In this document: positions 17,422 through 24,675 of the stretch, piece after piece | Layout of the letters: every line of letters starts with the position of its first letter | How positions within the stretch are numbered: position 1 is the stretch's first letter | NCBI RefSeq assembly: GCF_003258945.1 | Contig: NZ_QLIX01000001.1 | Coordinates: forward strand, 248,001 to 312,000 | From: Roseicella frigidaeris | GTDB lineage: Bacteria > Pseudomonadota > Alphaproteobacteria > Acetobacterales > Acetobacteraceae | Reading direction: 5' to 3' | Length of the DNA: 64,000 nt | Position numbers and translations under genes: made by a program | Notes under the pieces: generated by a model | What the model saw: only the letters and a program-made list of their open reading frames with translations | The model's database searches: none | Told to the model about the DNA's origin: nothing

Positions 17422-18438
17422 CTACTCCACCGTGATGTTCGCGGTGCGGATCACCGTGCCCCAGCGCTCGGTCTCGGCGCGCAGGAAGGCGCCGGTCGCA
17501 GCCGGGTCGCGGCCCTCCACCACGAAGCCGAGATCCTGCAGCCGGGCCGCCATCGCCGGCTCCCGCACGATGCGGCCGACCTCGGCGGAGAGGCGTGCGA
17601 CGAGCTCGGCCGGCGTGCCGGCGGGCGCGAGCAGCATGCACCAGGAGCTGACGACGAAATCCGGGACGCCGCCCTCGATCACGGTCGGCAGCTCCGGCGC
17701 GAAGGCGGTGCGCGCGGCCGCGGCGATGCCGAGCGGGCGGATGGTGCCGGCCTCGAATTGCGACTTCAGCGTCGAGTAGGTGTCGAAGAGCAGGCCGATA
17801 TTGCCGGACATCAGGTCCTGCAGCGCCGGCTGGGTGCCGCGATAGGGGATGTGCTCCATCTGCACGCCGGTGTCGATCTTCAGCAGCTCCATCGCCAGAT
17901 GCGCCGTCGCGCCGATGCCGCTCGAGCCGTAATTGACCTTCCCGGGATTCTTGCGGGCGTAGTCCAGGTAGTCGCGCAGGGTCTTGCCGGCGATCTTGGT
18001 GCTGCCGGCAAGGACCAGCGGCGCCGTCACCATCAGGGAGAGCGGCGCGAAGCTGGCGATCGGGTCGAAGGGCATCTTCCCCGCCTGCAGCGTCGCATTC
18101 GCCGCATGCGCCGGCAGCACCGTCACCAGCGTGTAGCCATCGGGCGGGCTGGCGGCCGCGGCGGCGGCGCCGACGATGCTGTTGGCCCCGGGCCGGTTCT
18201 CCACCACCACGGGCTGGCCGAGCGCCTTGCCCAGCGGCTCGGCGACGAGGCGGGTGGCGATGTCGGTGGTGCCGCCCGGCGTGTAGGGGACGATGATGCG
18301 CAGCGGCCGGTCCGGATAGCCGGCGGCGCGGGCGGGCCACGGGGCGGCGAGCGCCCCCATGCCGAGCGCCCCCATGCCGAGCGCCATGGCCGTGCGGCGG
18401 GAAAGCGGCCGCGGCATCGGGTTCGTCGTCCTGGTCAT
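17422..18438 (-). CDS. Bug/TctC family periplasmic solute-binding protein
   Basis: 338 residues from the ATG at 18438, which has AGGAAG six bases upstream. The N-terminus carries LSRRTAMALGMGALGMGALA, a signal peptide with a twin-arginine-like RR whose hydrophobic core is partly built from a 15-bp tandem repeat, ending near ARAAG. The mature protein opens YPDRPLRIIVPYTPGGTTDI, then VVVENRPGAN and PPDGYTLVTV, and later VNYGSSGIGATAHLAMELLK, all standard Bug motifs. No TctAB permease is nearby. It converges on the amidase gene. The ligand is unknown. Confidence 0.9.
   Translation of the reverse strand: MTRTTNPMPRPLSRRTAMALGMGALGMGALAAPWPARAAGYPDRPLRIIVPYTPGGTTDIATRLVAEPLGKALGQPVVVENRPGANSIVGAAAAAASPPDGYTLVTVLPAHAANATLQAGKMPFDPIASFAPLSLMVTAPLVLAGSTKIAGKTLRDYLDYARKNPGKVNYGSSGIGATAHLAMELLKIDTGVQMEHIPYRGTQPALQDLMSGNIGLLFDTYSTLKSQFEAGTIRPLGIAAAARTAFAPELPTVIEGGVPDFVVSSWCMLLAPAGTPAELVARLSAEVGRIVREPAMAARLQDLGFVVEGRDPAATGAFLRAETERWGTVIRTANITVE
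18349..18378. repeat. 15-bp tandem repeat inside a signal-peptide coding region
   Basis: GAGCGCCCCCATGCC occurs twice in tandem with the start of a third copy. Read on the minus strand it encodes the GMGAL periodicity in the signal peptide of the Bug protein. The repeat is in frame, so copy number change would lengthen or shorten the hydrophobic core by five residues. Confidence 0.75.
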
Positions 18439-18483
18439 GGTGCTTCCTCGTCCTCCGTCCCGCTCCATCCGCCCACCCGGGTC

Positions 18484-18557
18484 ACGGATCATGGCCAGGG
18501 GCCGGCGTTTGATCGCGCGATCCGCCTCCCGGCGAACCCGCCCCAGGCGAACACGCT
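18484..18557 (+). repeat. Intergenic repeat family A, copy 3
   Basis: CACGGATCATGGCCAGG followed by GTTTGATCGCGCGATCCGCC and an ACACGCTC end corresponds to the right-hand part of the element at 13597-13701, in the same orientation, with several substitutions. It lies between the Bug gene start and the end of the ABC permease gene, both on the minus strand. Confidence 0.65.
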
Positions 18558-18580
18558 CTATCGCGGTTCCGGCGCGGCGC

Positions 18581-19417
18581 CTACCGGCCGGCGCCGCCGA
18601 TCAGCCGCCGCCGCAGCCGCGCCGAGAGCCCGTCGATGGCGGCGACGATGACGATCATCAGCAGGATGATGAAGGCCACCTCGTCCCAGGCGCGGACCCG
18701 GATGCGCTCGGCGATCTGCAACCCGATGCCGCCCGCCCCGACCACGCCGAGGATGGCCGCCGCCCGGGTGTTGCTCTCGAAGAAGTACAGCGCCTGGGCC
18801 AGCATCACCGGCAGCACCTGCGGCAGCACGCCGAAGCGCAGCCGCTCCGCCCAGCCGCCGCCGGCCGCCGCGACGCCCTCGACCTGCCGGCGCTCCACCG
18901 CCTCGATCGCCTCGGCATAGAGCTTGGCCAGCACCGCGATATCGGCGGTGGCGATGGCCAGCACCCCGGCCAGCGGCCCGAGCCCGACCGCCCGCACATA
19001 GGCCAGCGCCCAGATGAGCTGGTCGATGCCGCGGAAGCCGTCGAAGAGCCGCCGGATGGAGAAGCGCAGCAGCGTCGCGGTCACCAGGTTGCGGGCGCCG
19101 AGGACGCCGAGCGGCAGGGCGAGCAGCGCCGCCGCGACGGTGCCGAGCAGCGCCATGGCGACGCTCTCGGCCAGCCCCCGCAGGATGTCGCCCCAGAGCG
19201 CGCCGGGCGAGGGCGGCAGCATCAGCCGCAGGATGGTGGCGAGGCCCGAGAGCCCCTGCCAGAGCCGCGCCGGGGTGAAGCCGAACAGCGCCAGCGCCCA
19301 GCCAAGCCAGGCCAGGCAGGCGGCGGCGCCGAGCGCCCGCAGCAGGCGCCGGCGCAGCGGCGGCGCGAAGGCCTCCGGCAGCCGGGCGCGCCAGGCGGCG
19401 GTCTCCGCATCGCTCAC
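18581..19417 (-). CDS. phnE: Phosphonate-type ABC transporter permease PhnE (second copy)
   Basis: 278 residues from a GTG at 19417 that overlaps the stop of the preceding permease (GTGA). About six membrane helices; the EAA-type loop is ILRFSIRRLFDGFRGIDQLI followed by LAKLYAEAIEAVERRQVEG, and the late GVVGAGGIGLQIAERIRVRA is the PhnE ending. It forms the membrane channel with the other PhnE copy, fed by PhnD and powered by PhnC. Two tandem phnE genes are common in alphaproteobacterial phn/ptx transporters. Last gene of the operon. Confidence 0.9.
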   Translation of the reverse strand: MSDAETAAWRARLPEAFAPPLRRRLLRALGAAACLAWLGWALALFGFTPARLWQGLSGLATILRLMLPPSPGALWGDILRGLAESVAMALLGTVAAALLALPLGVLGARNLVTATLLRFSIRRLFDGFRGIDQLIWALAYVRAVGLGPLAGVLAIATADIAVLAKLYAEAIEAVERRQVEGVAAAGGGWAERLRFGVLPQVLPVMLAQALYFFESNTRAAAILGVVGAGGIGLQIAERIRVRAWDEVAFIILLMIVIVAAIDGLSARLRRRLIGGAGR

Positions 19418-20298
19418 CGCGGCGCCCCGATCAGGCGGTGGCGCAGCCGCTCGGAGAGCAGGTCGATGGCGGCGACGCAGAGGAGGATGAGCACCACGAT
19501 GGCGCTGATCTCCTCATAGTAGTTCTGCGCGATGACGGTGTAGAGCTCCTGGCCGATGCCGCCGCCGCCGACGAAGCCGATGACGCTGGCGGCGCGCAGG
19601 TTGATCTCGAAGCGCAGCAGGGCGTAGCTCAACAGGTTCGGCGCCACCTGCGGCAGCACCGCGAAGCGGCAGGCCTGGGCCCAGGAGCCGCCGGCGGCGC
19701 GCGCCGCCTCGAAGCCGCCGGTCCCGGCATTCTCGATCGCCTCGGCGAAGAGCTTGCCGAGCGTGCCGGCGGTGTGCAGCGCGATCGCCAGGATGCCGGC
19801 CAGCGGCCCGACGCCGAAGGCCCAGACGAGGATCAGCGCGAAGACGATCTCCGGCACCGTCCGCATCGCCTCTAGCCCGCGCCGCGCGAGCTGGCGGGGC
19901 AGCATCCCGGCGCCGAGGTTGCGCGCCGCCGGGAAGGCGAGCAGCAGCGCCGCCGCGGCGCCCATCAGCGTCGCCAGCGCCGCCATGTTGGCGGTTTCGA
20001 AGAGCAGCCAGGACCAGGAATCGAGGCGGTAGAACCAGGCGGCGAGGCTGCCCTCGGTGTCGCTGCCGGCGAACAGAACCGGCCAGCGCAGGGTGGGCAG
20101 GATCTTGCCGAAATACTCGCCCACCCGCGGCAGGCCGGCGGCGAGGGTTGCCGGCCGCACCTCGCTCACCCAGGCGGCAACTAGCAGGCAGGCCAGCAGC
20201 AGGGCGAGGCCGAGCAGCGTCCGGTCGCGGCGGGCGCGCCGCGCCGCCCGCCAGGCCGCCTCGGCCCCGGCGAGCGCCGCCGCGGTGGTTGCGCTCAG
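19414..20298 (-). CDS. phnE: Phosphonate-type ABC transporter permease PhnE (first copy), probable CTG start
   Basis: About 294 residues if translation begins at the CTG at 20298, which overlaps the phnD stop as CTGA. The obvious GTG at 20169 would give only 251 residues and remove the first membrane helix (TLLGLALLLACLLVAAWV), which this family normally has; no ATG, GTG or TTG exists between. Helices, RTVPEIVFALILVWAFGVGP, LGKLFAEAIENAGTGGFEAA and IGFVGGGGIGQELYTVIAQN identify PhnE. It couples to phnE2 by a 4-base overlap. The start choice is inference; the family is firm. Confidence 0.85.
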   Translation of the reverse strand: MSATTAAALAGAEAAWRAARRARRDRTLLGLALLLACLLVAAWVSEVRPATLAAGLPRVGEYFGKILPTLRWPVLFAGSDTEGSLAAWFYRLDSWSWLLFETANMAALATLMGAAAALLLAFPAARNLGAGMLPRQLARRGLEAMRTVPEIVFALILVWAFGVGPLAGILAIALHTAGTLGKLFAEAIENAGTGGFEAARAAGGSWAQACRFAVLPQVAPNLLSYALLRFEINLRAASVIGFVGGGGIGQELYTVIAQNYYEEISAIVVLILLCVAAIDLLSERLRHRLIGAPR

Positions 20299-21326
20299 TT
20301 GCGGCGCCGGCGCTCCGCCGCCTCCTGCCTGCGCATCTCGATCATGAAGACGTAGTCCTGATGCGTGACCTCGCGGTAGCCGGCGCCGCCGCCGCGCTCG
20401 ATCTGCCGGTAGATCGCCGGATGCGCCTTGGGCAGGGCGAGGTGGAACAGCCGCATATCCTCCTTGAAGCCCGCCGGCAGCACGCTGCGCACGGTCTGCG
20501 GCCCGTTGATGATCGGGTCGGAGGTCCAGATCACCCGCATCTGGTGCATGTCGAGCAGGCCCTTCTCGACCATCGCCCGCAAGGTGCCGCGGGTGTAGCC
20601 GGCATTCACCTCGCCCTGGCCGGAGGCCCAGGTGACGGCGGCGTCGTACTGCTTCTGCACCACGGCGATCACCGCCTGCTCATGCCCGCCGGCGAAGCCG
20701 GTGCGGCCGAAATACTGCTCGGGATTGATGCCCTGGCGGCGCAGCGCGAAGCGCGGGATGAGGTAGCCGCTGGCGGAGTTGGGGTCGGACCAGGCCATCG
20801 CCTTGCCCCGCATGTCGGCGAGCGAGGTGATGCCGCTATCGGCCCGCGCCAGCATCACCGCGACATAGCTGATCGAGCCGTCCGCCTCCTCGGTGGTCAG
20901 CAGCGGCTCGACGCCGCCATTGGTCTCGATCCAGGCGGCGGCATAGGCGGCCGGGGACATGTTGGCGATGTCGAGTTGCTGCGCGCCGAAGGCCTGGATC
21001 ACCCCGGCATAGTCGCTGGCCGGGTAGAGCCGGGCGGGCAGCTTGAAGGTCGCCTCCAGCAGCGCCCGGTAGTCCTCGAACCGGCCCAGCCGGTCGGCCT
21101 CGTTCTCGCCGCCGAGCAGGCCGATGCGGAGCTGCTTCATCTGCGCCCCCCAATCCCGCGGCCCGGCGGCGGGGAAGGCGATGTCGGGATCGGCGCTGCG
21201 CCGTGCCCGCGGCGGCTGGCCCTGGGCCTGACCCTGGCCCTGGCCCAAAGCGCGGCTGGTCGTCAGGGCGAGGGGTGCGACCAGGGAGGCGGCCAGGGGG
21301 ACGACCAGGGCGCGGCGCGTGGGCAT
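20295..21326 (-). CDS. phnD: Phosphonate-type ABC transporter substrate-binding protein PhnD
   Basis: 343 residues. MPTRRALVVPLAASLVAPLA is a signal peptide, followed by a low-complexity GQGQGQAQGQ linker. The mature part has LRIGLLGGENEADRLGRFED, LPARLYPASDYAGVIQAFGA (phosphonate-contact Tyr and Asp region), DIANMSPAAYAAAWI and GKAMAWSDPNSASGYLIPRF, the PhnD/PtxB-type signature. It delivers phosphonate, phosphite or a related oxyanion to the PhnE pair. AAGGA precedes the ATG at 21326 by 9 bases; an ATG at 21362 overlapping the phnC stop would add 12 residues. No C-P lyase or phosphonatase gene is near, so the substrate is open. Confidence 0.9.
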   Translation of the reverse strand: MPTRRALVVPLAASLVAPLALTTSRALGQGQGQAQGQPPRARRSADPDIAFPAAGPRDWGAQMKQLRIGLLGGENEADRLGRFEDYRALLEATFKLPARLYPASDYAGVIQAFGAQQLDIANMSPAAYAAAWIETNGGVEPLLTTEEADGSISYVAVMLARADSGITSLADMRGKAMAWSDPNSASGYLIPRFALRRQGINPEQYFGRTGFAGGHEQAVIAVVQKQYDAAVTWASGQGEVNAGYTRGTLRAMVEKGLLDMHQMRVIWTSDPIINGPQTVRSVLPAGFKEDMRLFHLALPKAHPAIYRQIERGGGAGYREVTHQDYVFMIEMRRQEAAERRRRN

Positions 21327-21358
21327 GCCGGGGGATCCTTTCGGGAGGCGCCGAGCGA

Positions 21359-22159
21359 TCATGCCATCGCCGGCCGGGCCGCGGCAGCCTCGGACTCGGC
21401 GGCGAGGTCGGCCTCCGGGAGGCCGTAGACCGCTTGCAGGCGCGCCGCGTCGAGCGCCTCCGGCGGGCCGTCGAAGACGATGCGGCCGGCCTGCATGGCG
21501 ACGATCCGGTCGCAATAGGCGCGGGCCGTCTCGAGATGGTGCAGGTTGACGAGCACGGTGAGGCCCTCGGCGCGGTTCGCCTGCCGCAGCGCCTGCATCA
21601 CCAGCCGGGCATTGGCCGGATCGAGCGAGGCGATCGGCTCGTCGGCGAGGATCAGGCGCGGCGCCTGCAGCAGGGCGCGGCAGAGCGCGACGCGCTGCTG
21701 CTGTCCGCCCGAGAGCGTCTCCGCCCGTTGCAGCGCCAGGCCCAGCAGGTCGAAGCGCTCCAGCATGGCGAGCGCCCGCGCCCGCTCCTCGGCGGGGAAG
21801 CCGCCGGTCAGCAGCAGCCGGGCGCGGCCGAGCCCGTGCTGATAGGCCAGCCGCCCGAGCAGCGCGTTGGTGAGCACGTCGAGCCGCTGCACCAGGTTGA
21901 ATTGCTGGAAGACCATGGCGCAGTTGCGCCGCCAGCGGCGCAGCGCCCGGCCGCGCAGGGCGGTCACGTCCGTCCCGTCGCACAGGATGCGGCCGGCGCT
22001 CGGCTCGACCAGCCGGTTCAGCAGCCGCAGCAGCGTGGACTTGCCGGCGCCGGAGCGGCCGATGATGCCGAGCATCTGCCCGGCGGGCACGGCGAGGCTG
22101 ACCGCATCCACCGCGACCGTCGCGCCGAAGCGCCGCGTCAGCCCCTGCAATTCCAGCAT
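21359..22159 (-). CDS. phnC: Phosphonate-type ABC transporter ATP-binding protein PhnC
   Basis: 266 residues. Walker A is [10 protein letters not shown], the Q-loop [20 protein letters not shown], the signature [15 protein letters not shown] and Walker [18 protein letters not shown] and GLGRARLLL after the Q-loop are PhnC-specific. GGAGG lies 5 bases before the ATG. It is the first gene of phnC-phnD-phnE-phnE, with the next gene 32 bases away and the rest overlapping. It diverges from the HtrA gene over 234 bases, which hold the only plausible promoter region. I see no clear Pho box. Confidence 0.93.
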   Translation of the reverse strand: MLELQGLTRRFGATVAVDAVSLAVPAGQMLGIIGRSGAGKSTLLRLLNRLVEPSAGRILCDGTDVTALRGRALRRWRRNCAMVFQQFNLVQRLDVLTNALLGRLAYQHGLGRARLLLTGGFPAEERARALAMLERFDLLGLALQRAETLSGGQQQRVALCRALLQAPRLILADEPIASLDPANARLVMQALRQANRAEGLTVLVNLHHLETARAYCDRIVAMQAGRIVFDGPPEALDAARLQAVYGLPEADLAAESEAAAARPAMA

Positions 22160-22324
22160 CGCGCCTCCGGTTCCGGATCGCCGCGGCGTGGGCGACTCCG
22201 GCGCATCGCCCCGGGGCCGCTTATAGCAATCGGCCGGCCTCCTGGCCGGGGGAAGGGGCCATCGTGCCGATATCGCAGTGATTCGCCTGTTACGTGAATT
22301 GCGCCAAGGGCCGGCTCCGCGCCA

Positions 22325-22358
22325 GCCTGGACGGGGCGATTGCCTGGACGGGGCGATT
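22325..22358. repeat. 17-bp perfect tandem duplication upstream of the HtrA gene
   Basis: GCCTGGACGGGGCGATT occurs twice without spacer in the divergent region between phnC and the HtrA gene, ending 35 bases before the HtrA start codon. A duplicated regulatory site is possible; no factor is recognised. Confidence 0.7.
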
Positions 22359-22393
22359 GAAGGAACGCATCCAACCGCCCAGGATTATCGTCC

Positions 22394-23539
22394 ATGCGCC
22401 CCGTCCCGCGGGACCTGGCGTGCCCAGACTCGAGGATCGCCATCCTGTCTTCCGCCTCGCTGCCGCGCCGCCGGCTCGGCCTGCTTGCCACCACCCTGGT
22501 GCTGGCGGGCCCCCTGCTGCCGCTTTCGGCCTGCGCGCCGCATCCCGCCGCGGCGCAGCGCGGCCTGATCCCGGATTTCGCCGACCTCGCCGAGCGGGTG
22601 CAGCCGGCCGTCGTCAACATCGCCGTCACCTCCGAGCAGCGGGCCGAGATCCCGCCCGAGCTCCGCGGCACGCCCTTCGAGCGCTATTTCCGGGACCGCA
22701 TGCGCAACCGCCGGCAGGAGGTGCAGGGCGCCGGATCAGGCTTCGTCATCGACCCGGCCGGCTACATCGTCACCAACAACCATGTCGTCGGCAATGCCAG
22801 CAAGGTGGTGGTGGCGTTGCAGGACGGCTCGGAGCTGCAGGCCCGCGTCGTCGGCACCGACGACCTGACCGACCTCGCCCTGCTGAAGGTCGACCCGCGC
22901 GGGCCGATGACCAGCGTCTCCTGGGGCTCCTCGGCGGCCGCCCGGGTCGGCTCCTGGGTGCTGGCGGCGGGCAACCCCTTCGGCCTTGGCGGCACCGTCA
23001 CCGCCGGCATCATCTCCGCCCGCGGCCGGGAGATCGGCGCCGGGCCCTTCGACGACTTCATCCAGACCGATGCGGCGATCAACCCGGGCAATTCCGGCGG
23101 CCCGCTGTTCAACGCCGCCGGCGAGGTGATCGGCATCAACACGGCCATCTACTCGCCCTCCGGCGCCTCCGCCGGCATCGGCTTCGCCACCCCCTCGGAC
23201 CTGGCGCGGCCGGTGATCGAGCAGCTCCGCCGCGACGGCCGGGTGGAGCGGGGCTGGCTCGGGGTCTCGGTGCAGGACCTGCTGGGGGAGGACGGGCGGA
23301 GCGGGCGCCGCGGCGTGCTGATCGCGGGCGTCGAGCGCAACAGCCCCGCCAGCCGCGCCGGGCTGCGGCAGAACGACATCGTCATCGCCATCAACGGGGA
23401 GCGGATCGAGACCTCCCGCGCCCTGGTGCGCACCGTCGCGGCGGTGCCGCCCGGCCAGACCCTGCGCCTGACCCTGGTGCGGGAGGGGCGGGAGCGCGAG
23501 TTGCCGGTCCAGGTGGGGCGGCGGCCCGGAGCCGGCTAG
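22394..23539 (+). CDS. HtrA/DegP-like serine protease with one PDZ domain
   Basis: 381 residues. After a long N-region comes the export signal LLATTLVLAGPLLPLSAC, whose LSAC is a good lipobox, so the protease may be lipid-anchored; cleavage at AAAQR is the alternative. The trypsin-like domain shows His in TNNHVVGNASK, Asp in DDLTDLALLKV and Ser in NPGNSGGPLFNAAG. One PDZ domain (RGVLIAGVERNSPASRAGL) follows; classical DegP has two. It degrades or refolds damaged envelope proteins. AGGA lies 9 bases before the ATG. The downstream two-component genes on the same strand suggest a linked envelope-stress response. Confidence 0.93.
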   Translation: MRPVPRDLACPDSRIAILSSASLPRRRLGLLATTLVLAGPLLPLSACAPHPAAAQRGLIPDFADLAERVQPAVVNIAVTSEQRAEIPPELRGTPFERYFRDRMRNRRQEVQGAGSGFVIDPAGYIVTNNHVVGNASKVVVALQDGSELQARVVGTDDLTDLALLKVDPRGPMTSVSWGSSAAARVGSWVLAAGNPFGLGGTVTAGIISARGREIGAGPFDDFIQTDAAINPGNSGGPLFNAAGEVIGINTAIYSPSGASAGIGFATPSDLARPVIEQLRRDGRVERGWLGVSVQDLLGEDGRSGRRGVLIAGVERNSPASRAGLRQNDIVIAINGERIETSRALVRTVAAVPPGQTLRLTLVREGRERELPVQVGRRPGAG

Positions 23540-23557
23540 GGCGTGATCGCTCGAGCT

Positions 23558-23615
23558 AGAGCAGATCCCGATTAGGGGGACGCACCTAACCGGGTGAAGA
23601 TGCTCTGAAAACAAA
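23558..23615 (+). repeat. Intergenic repeat family B, copy 1
   Basis: Begins AGAGCAGATCCCGATTAGG and ends GGGTGAAGATGCTCTGAAAA. Outer arms AGAGCA and TGCTCT and inner arms CCCGATTAGG and CCTAACCGGG can form a long hairpin with a G-T wobble. The same sequence with different but still complementary arms occurs twice at 37271-37390. Confidence 0.8.
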
Positions 23616-23620
23616 AGCCT

Positions 23621-23660
23621 AGGGTGCTTCCCCTGAACCGGTGTTCAGGGGAAGCACCCT
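23621..23660. repeat. Perfect 18-bp inverted repeat with 4-base loop
   Basis: AGGGTGCTTCCCCTGAAC (23621-23638) and GTTCAGGGGAAGCACCCT (23643-23660) flank CGGT. It is 82 bases after the HtrA stop. It could terminate that transcript, but it lacks a T-run and sits inside the block inserted in the family A element, so a mobile-repeat origin is as likely. Confidence 0.75.
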
Positions 23661-23771
23661 GGACTCACCGGAAAGCGTGACTCACGCGATCAAAGACACG
23701 GCCTGGAGCATGGCCCGCGAACCGGGGTGAGCGGATCGTGGTCCAGGACGGGCAGGCCGGCGGCAACAAAG

Positions 23772-23824
23772 CCCTGGCATCCCGGTGCCGTTATCCGCAG
23801 GATTCCGGCACCGGGGCGCCAGGG
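23772..23824. repeat. Interrupted long hairpin upstream of the response regulator
   Basis: CCCTGGC and CCGGTGCCG on the left pair with CGGCACCGG and GCCAGGG on the right, interrupted by three-base bulges on both sides and a loop of about 14 bases containing TTATCCGCAGG. With the repeats before it, it fills much of the 442-base gap between the HtrA and regulator genes; 23825-23981 shows nothing else I can name. Confidence 0.6.
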
Positions 23825-23981
23825 CCCGGCCGGCCAGGGAATGATAAGCCGCGGGCCCGCGGCCGGTCAGCATGGTGCAGAATCAATCTGCCCGGCAAAT
23901 GGCCGCAAGGTGGTTCAGGGGCAGGAAGGGTGCGACAGCCGCGGGCACGCTCCCGGCGCGCCGGACAGGGACGGGAAGACG

Positions 23982-24662
23982 ATGCGGATACTGCTGGTCG
24001 AGGACGATGCCGAGGTCGCGCGCTTCGTGCGCAAGGGCCTGCAGGAGGCCGGCCATACGGTGGAGCATGCGACCAATGGCCGCGACGGGCTGTTCCTCGC
24101 GGCCTCCGAGCAATTCGACATGCTGGTGCTCGACCGCATGCTGCCGGGGGGCGTGGATGGCGTCCGCCTGGTCGAGACGCTGCGCAGCCAGGGCAACCGC
24201 ACCCCGGTGCTGTTCCTCTCTGCGCTCTCGGCGGTGGATGAGCGGGTGAAGGGGCTGAAGGCCGGCGGCGACGACTACCTCACCAAGCCCTTCGCCTTCG
24301 CCGAGCTGCTGGCGCGGGTCGAGGCGCTGGGCCGCCGCCCCTCGGTGGATGCGCCGGCGACCAAGCTGCGGGTCGCCGATCTCGAGCTCGACCTGCTCTC
24401 GCGCACCGTCACCCGGGCGGGCAAGCGCATCGACGTGCAGCCGCGCGAATTCCGCCTGCTCGAGCACCTGATGCGGCATGCCGGGCAGGTGGTGACGCGG
24501 ACCATGCTGCTCGAGAAGGTCTGGGACTACCATTTCGACCCCCAGACCAACGTCATCGACGTGCATGTCTCGCGGCTGCGGCAGAAGCTCGACAAGGGGT
24601 TCGACCGGCCGCTGATCCACACCGTCCGCAACGCCGGCTACATGATCCGGGCCGAGCCCTGA
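23982..24662 (+). CDS. OmpR/PhoB family response regulator
   Basis: 226 residues. Receiver domain 1-118: acidic pair in LLVEDDAEVARF, phosphoacceptor Asp in FDMLVLDRMLPGG, Thr/Ser position in VLFLSALSAVD, and Lys in DDYLTKPFAF. The winged-helix DNA-binding domain covers 130-226 (DVQPREFRLLEHLMRHAGQV, DVHVSRLRQKLDKG, VRNAGYMIR). It is partnered with the sensor kinase 13 bases downstream and follows the HtrA gene, as in envelope- or metal-stress systems (CpxR/CusR-like). The target genes are not known; HtrA is a reasonable guess. Confidence 0.94.
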   Translation: MRILLVEDDAEVARFVRKGLQEAGHTVEHATNGRDGLFLAASEQFDMLVLDRMLPGGVDGVRLVETLRSQGNRTPVLFLSALSAVDERVKGLKAGGDDYLTKPFAFAELLARVEALGRRPSVDAPATKLRVADLELDLLSRTVTRAGKRIDVQPREFRLLEHLMRHAGQVVTRTMLLEKVWDYHFDPQTNVIDVHVSRLRQKLDKGFDRPLIHTVRNAGYMIRAEP

Positions 24663-24675
24663 GCCGGGCCCGCGG

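Larger units (their letters stand above)
23541..23748 (-). repeat. Intergenic repeat family A, copy 4, split by an inserted block
   Basis: Left half 23541-23557 (GCGTGATCGCTCGAGCT) and right half 23661-23748 (GGACTCACCGGAAAGCGTGA through GGATCGTGGTCCAGG) together match the reverse complement of the complete element at 13597-13701. The 103 bases between them are absent from the other copies and hold a family B element and a perfect 18-bp inverted repeat. The arrangement is best read as insertion into a pre-existing family A copy. Confidence 0.7.

Noticed and set aside
18581-22159. Complete phosphonate degradation locus
   Set aside because: Only transport genes are present; no C-P lyase, phosphonatase or phosphite dehydrogenase gene lies in the window.
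23621-23660. 18-bp inverted repeat as a Rho-independent terminator of the HtrA gene
   Set aside because: No T-run follows and it is inside the block that interrupts a family A element, so I list it as a repeat and not as a terminator.
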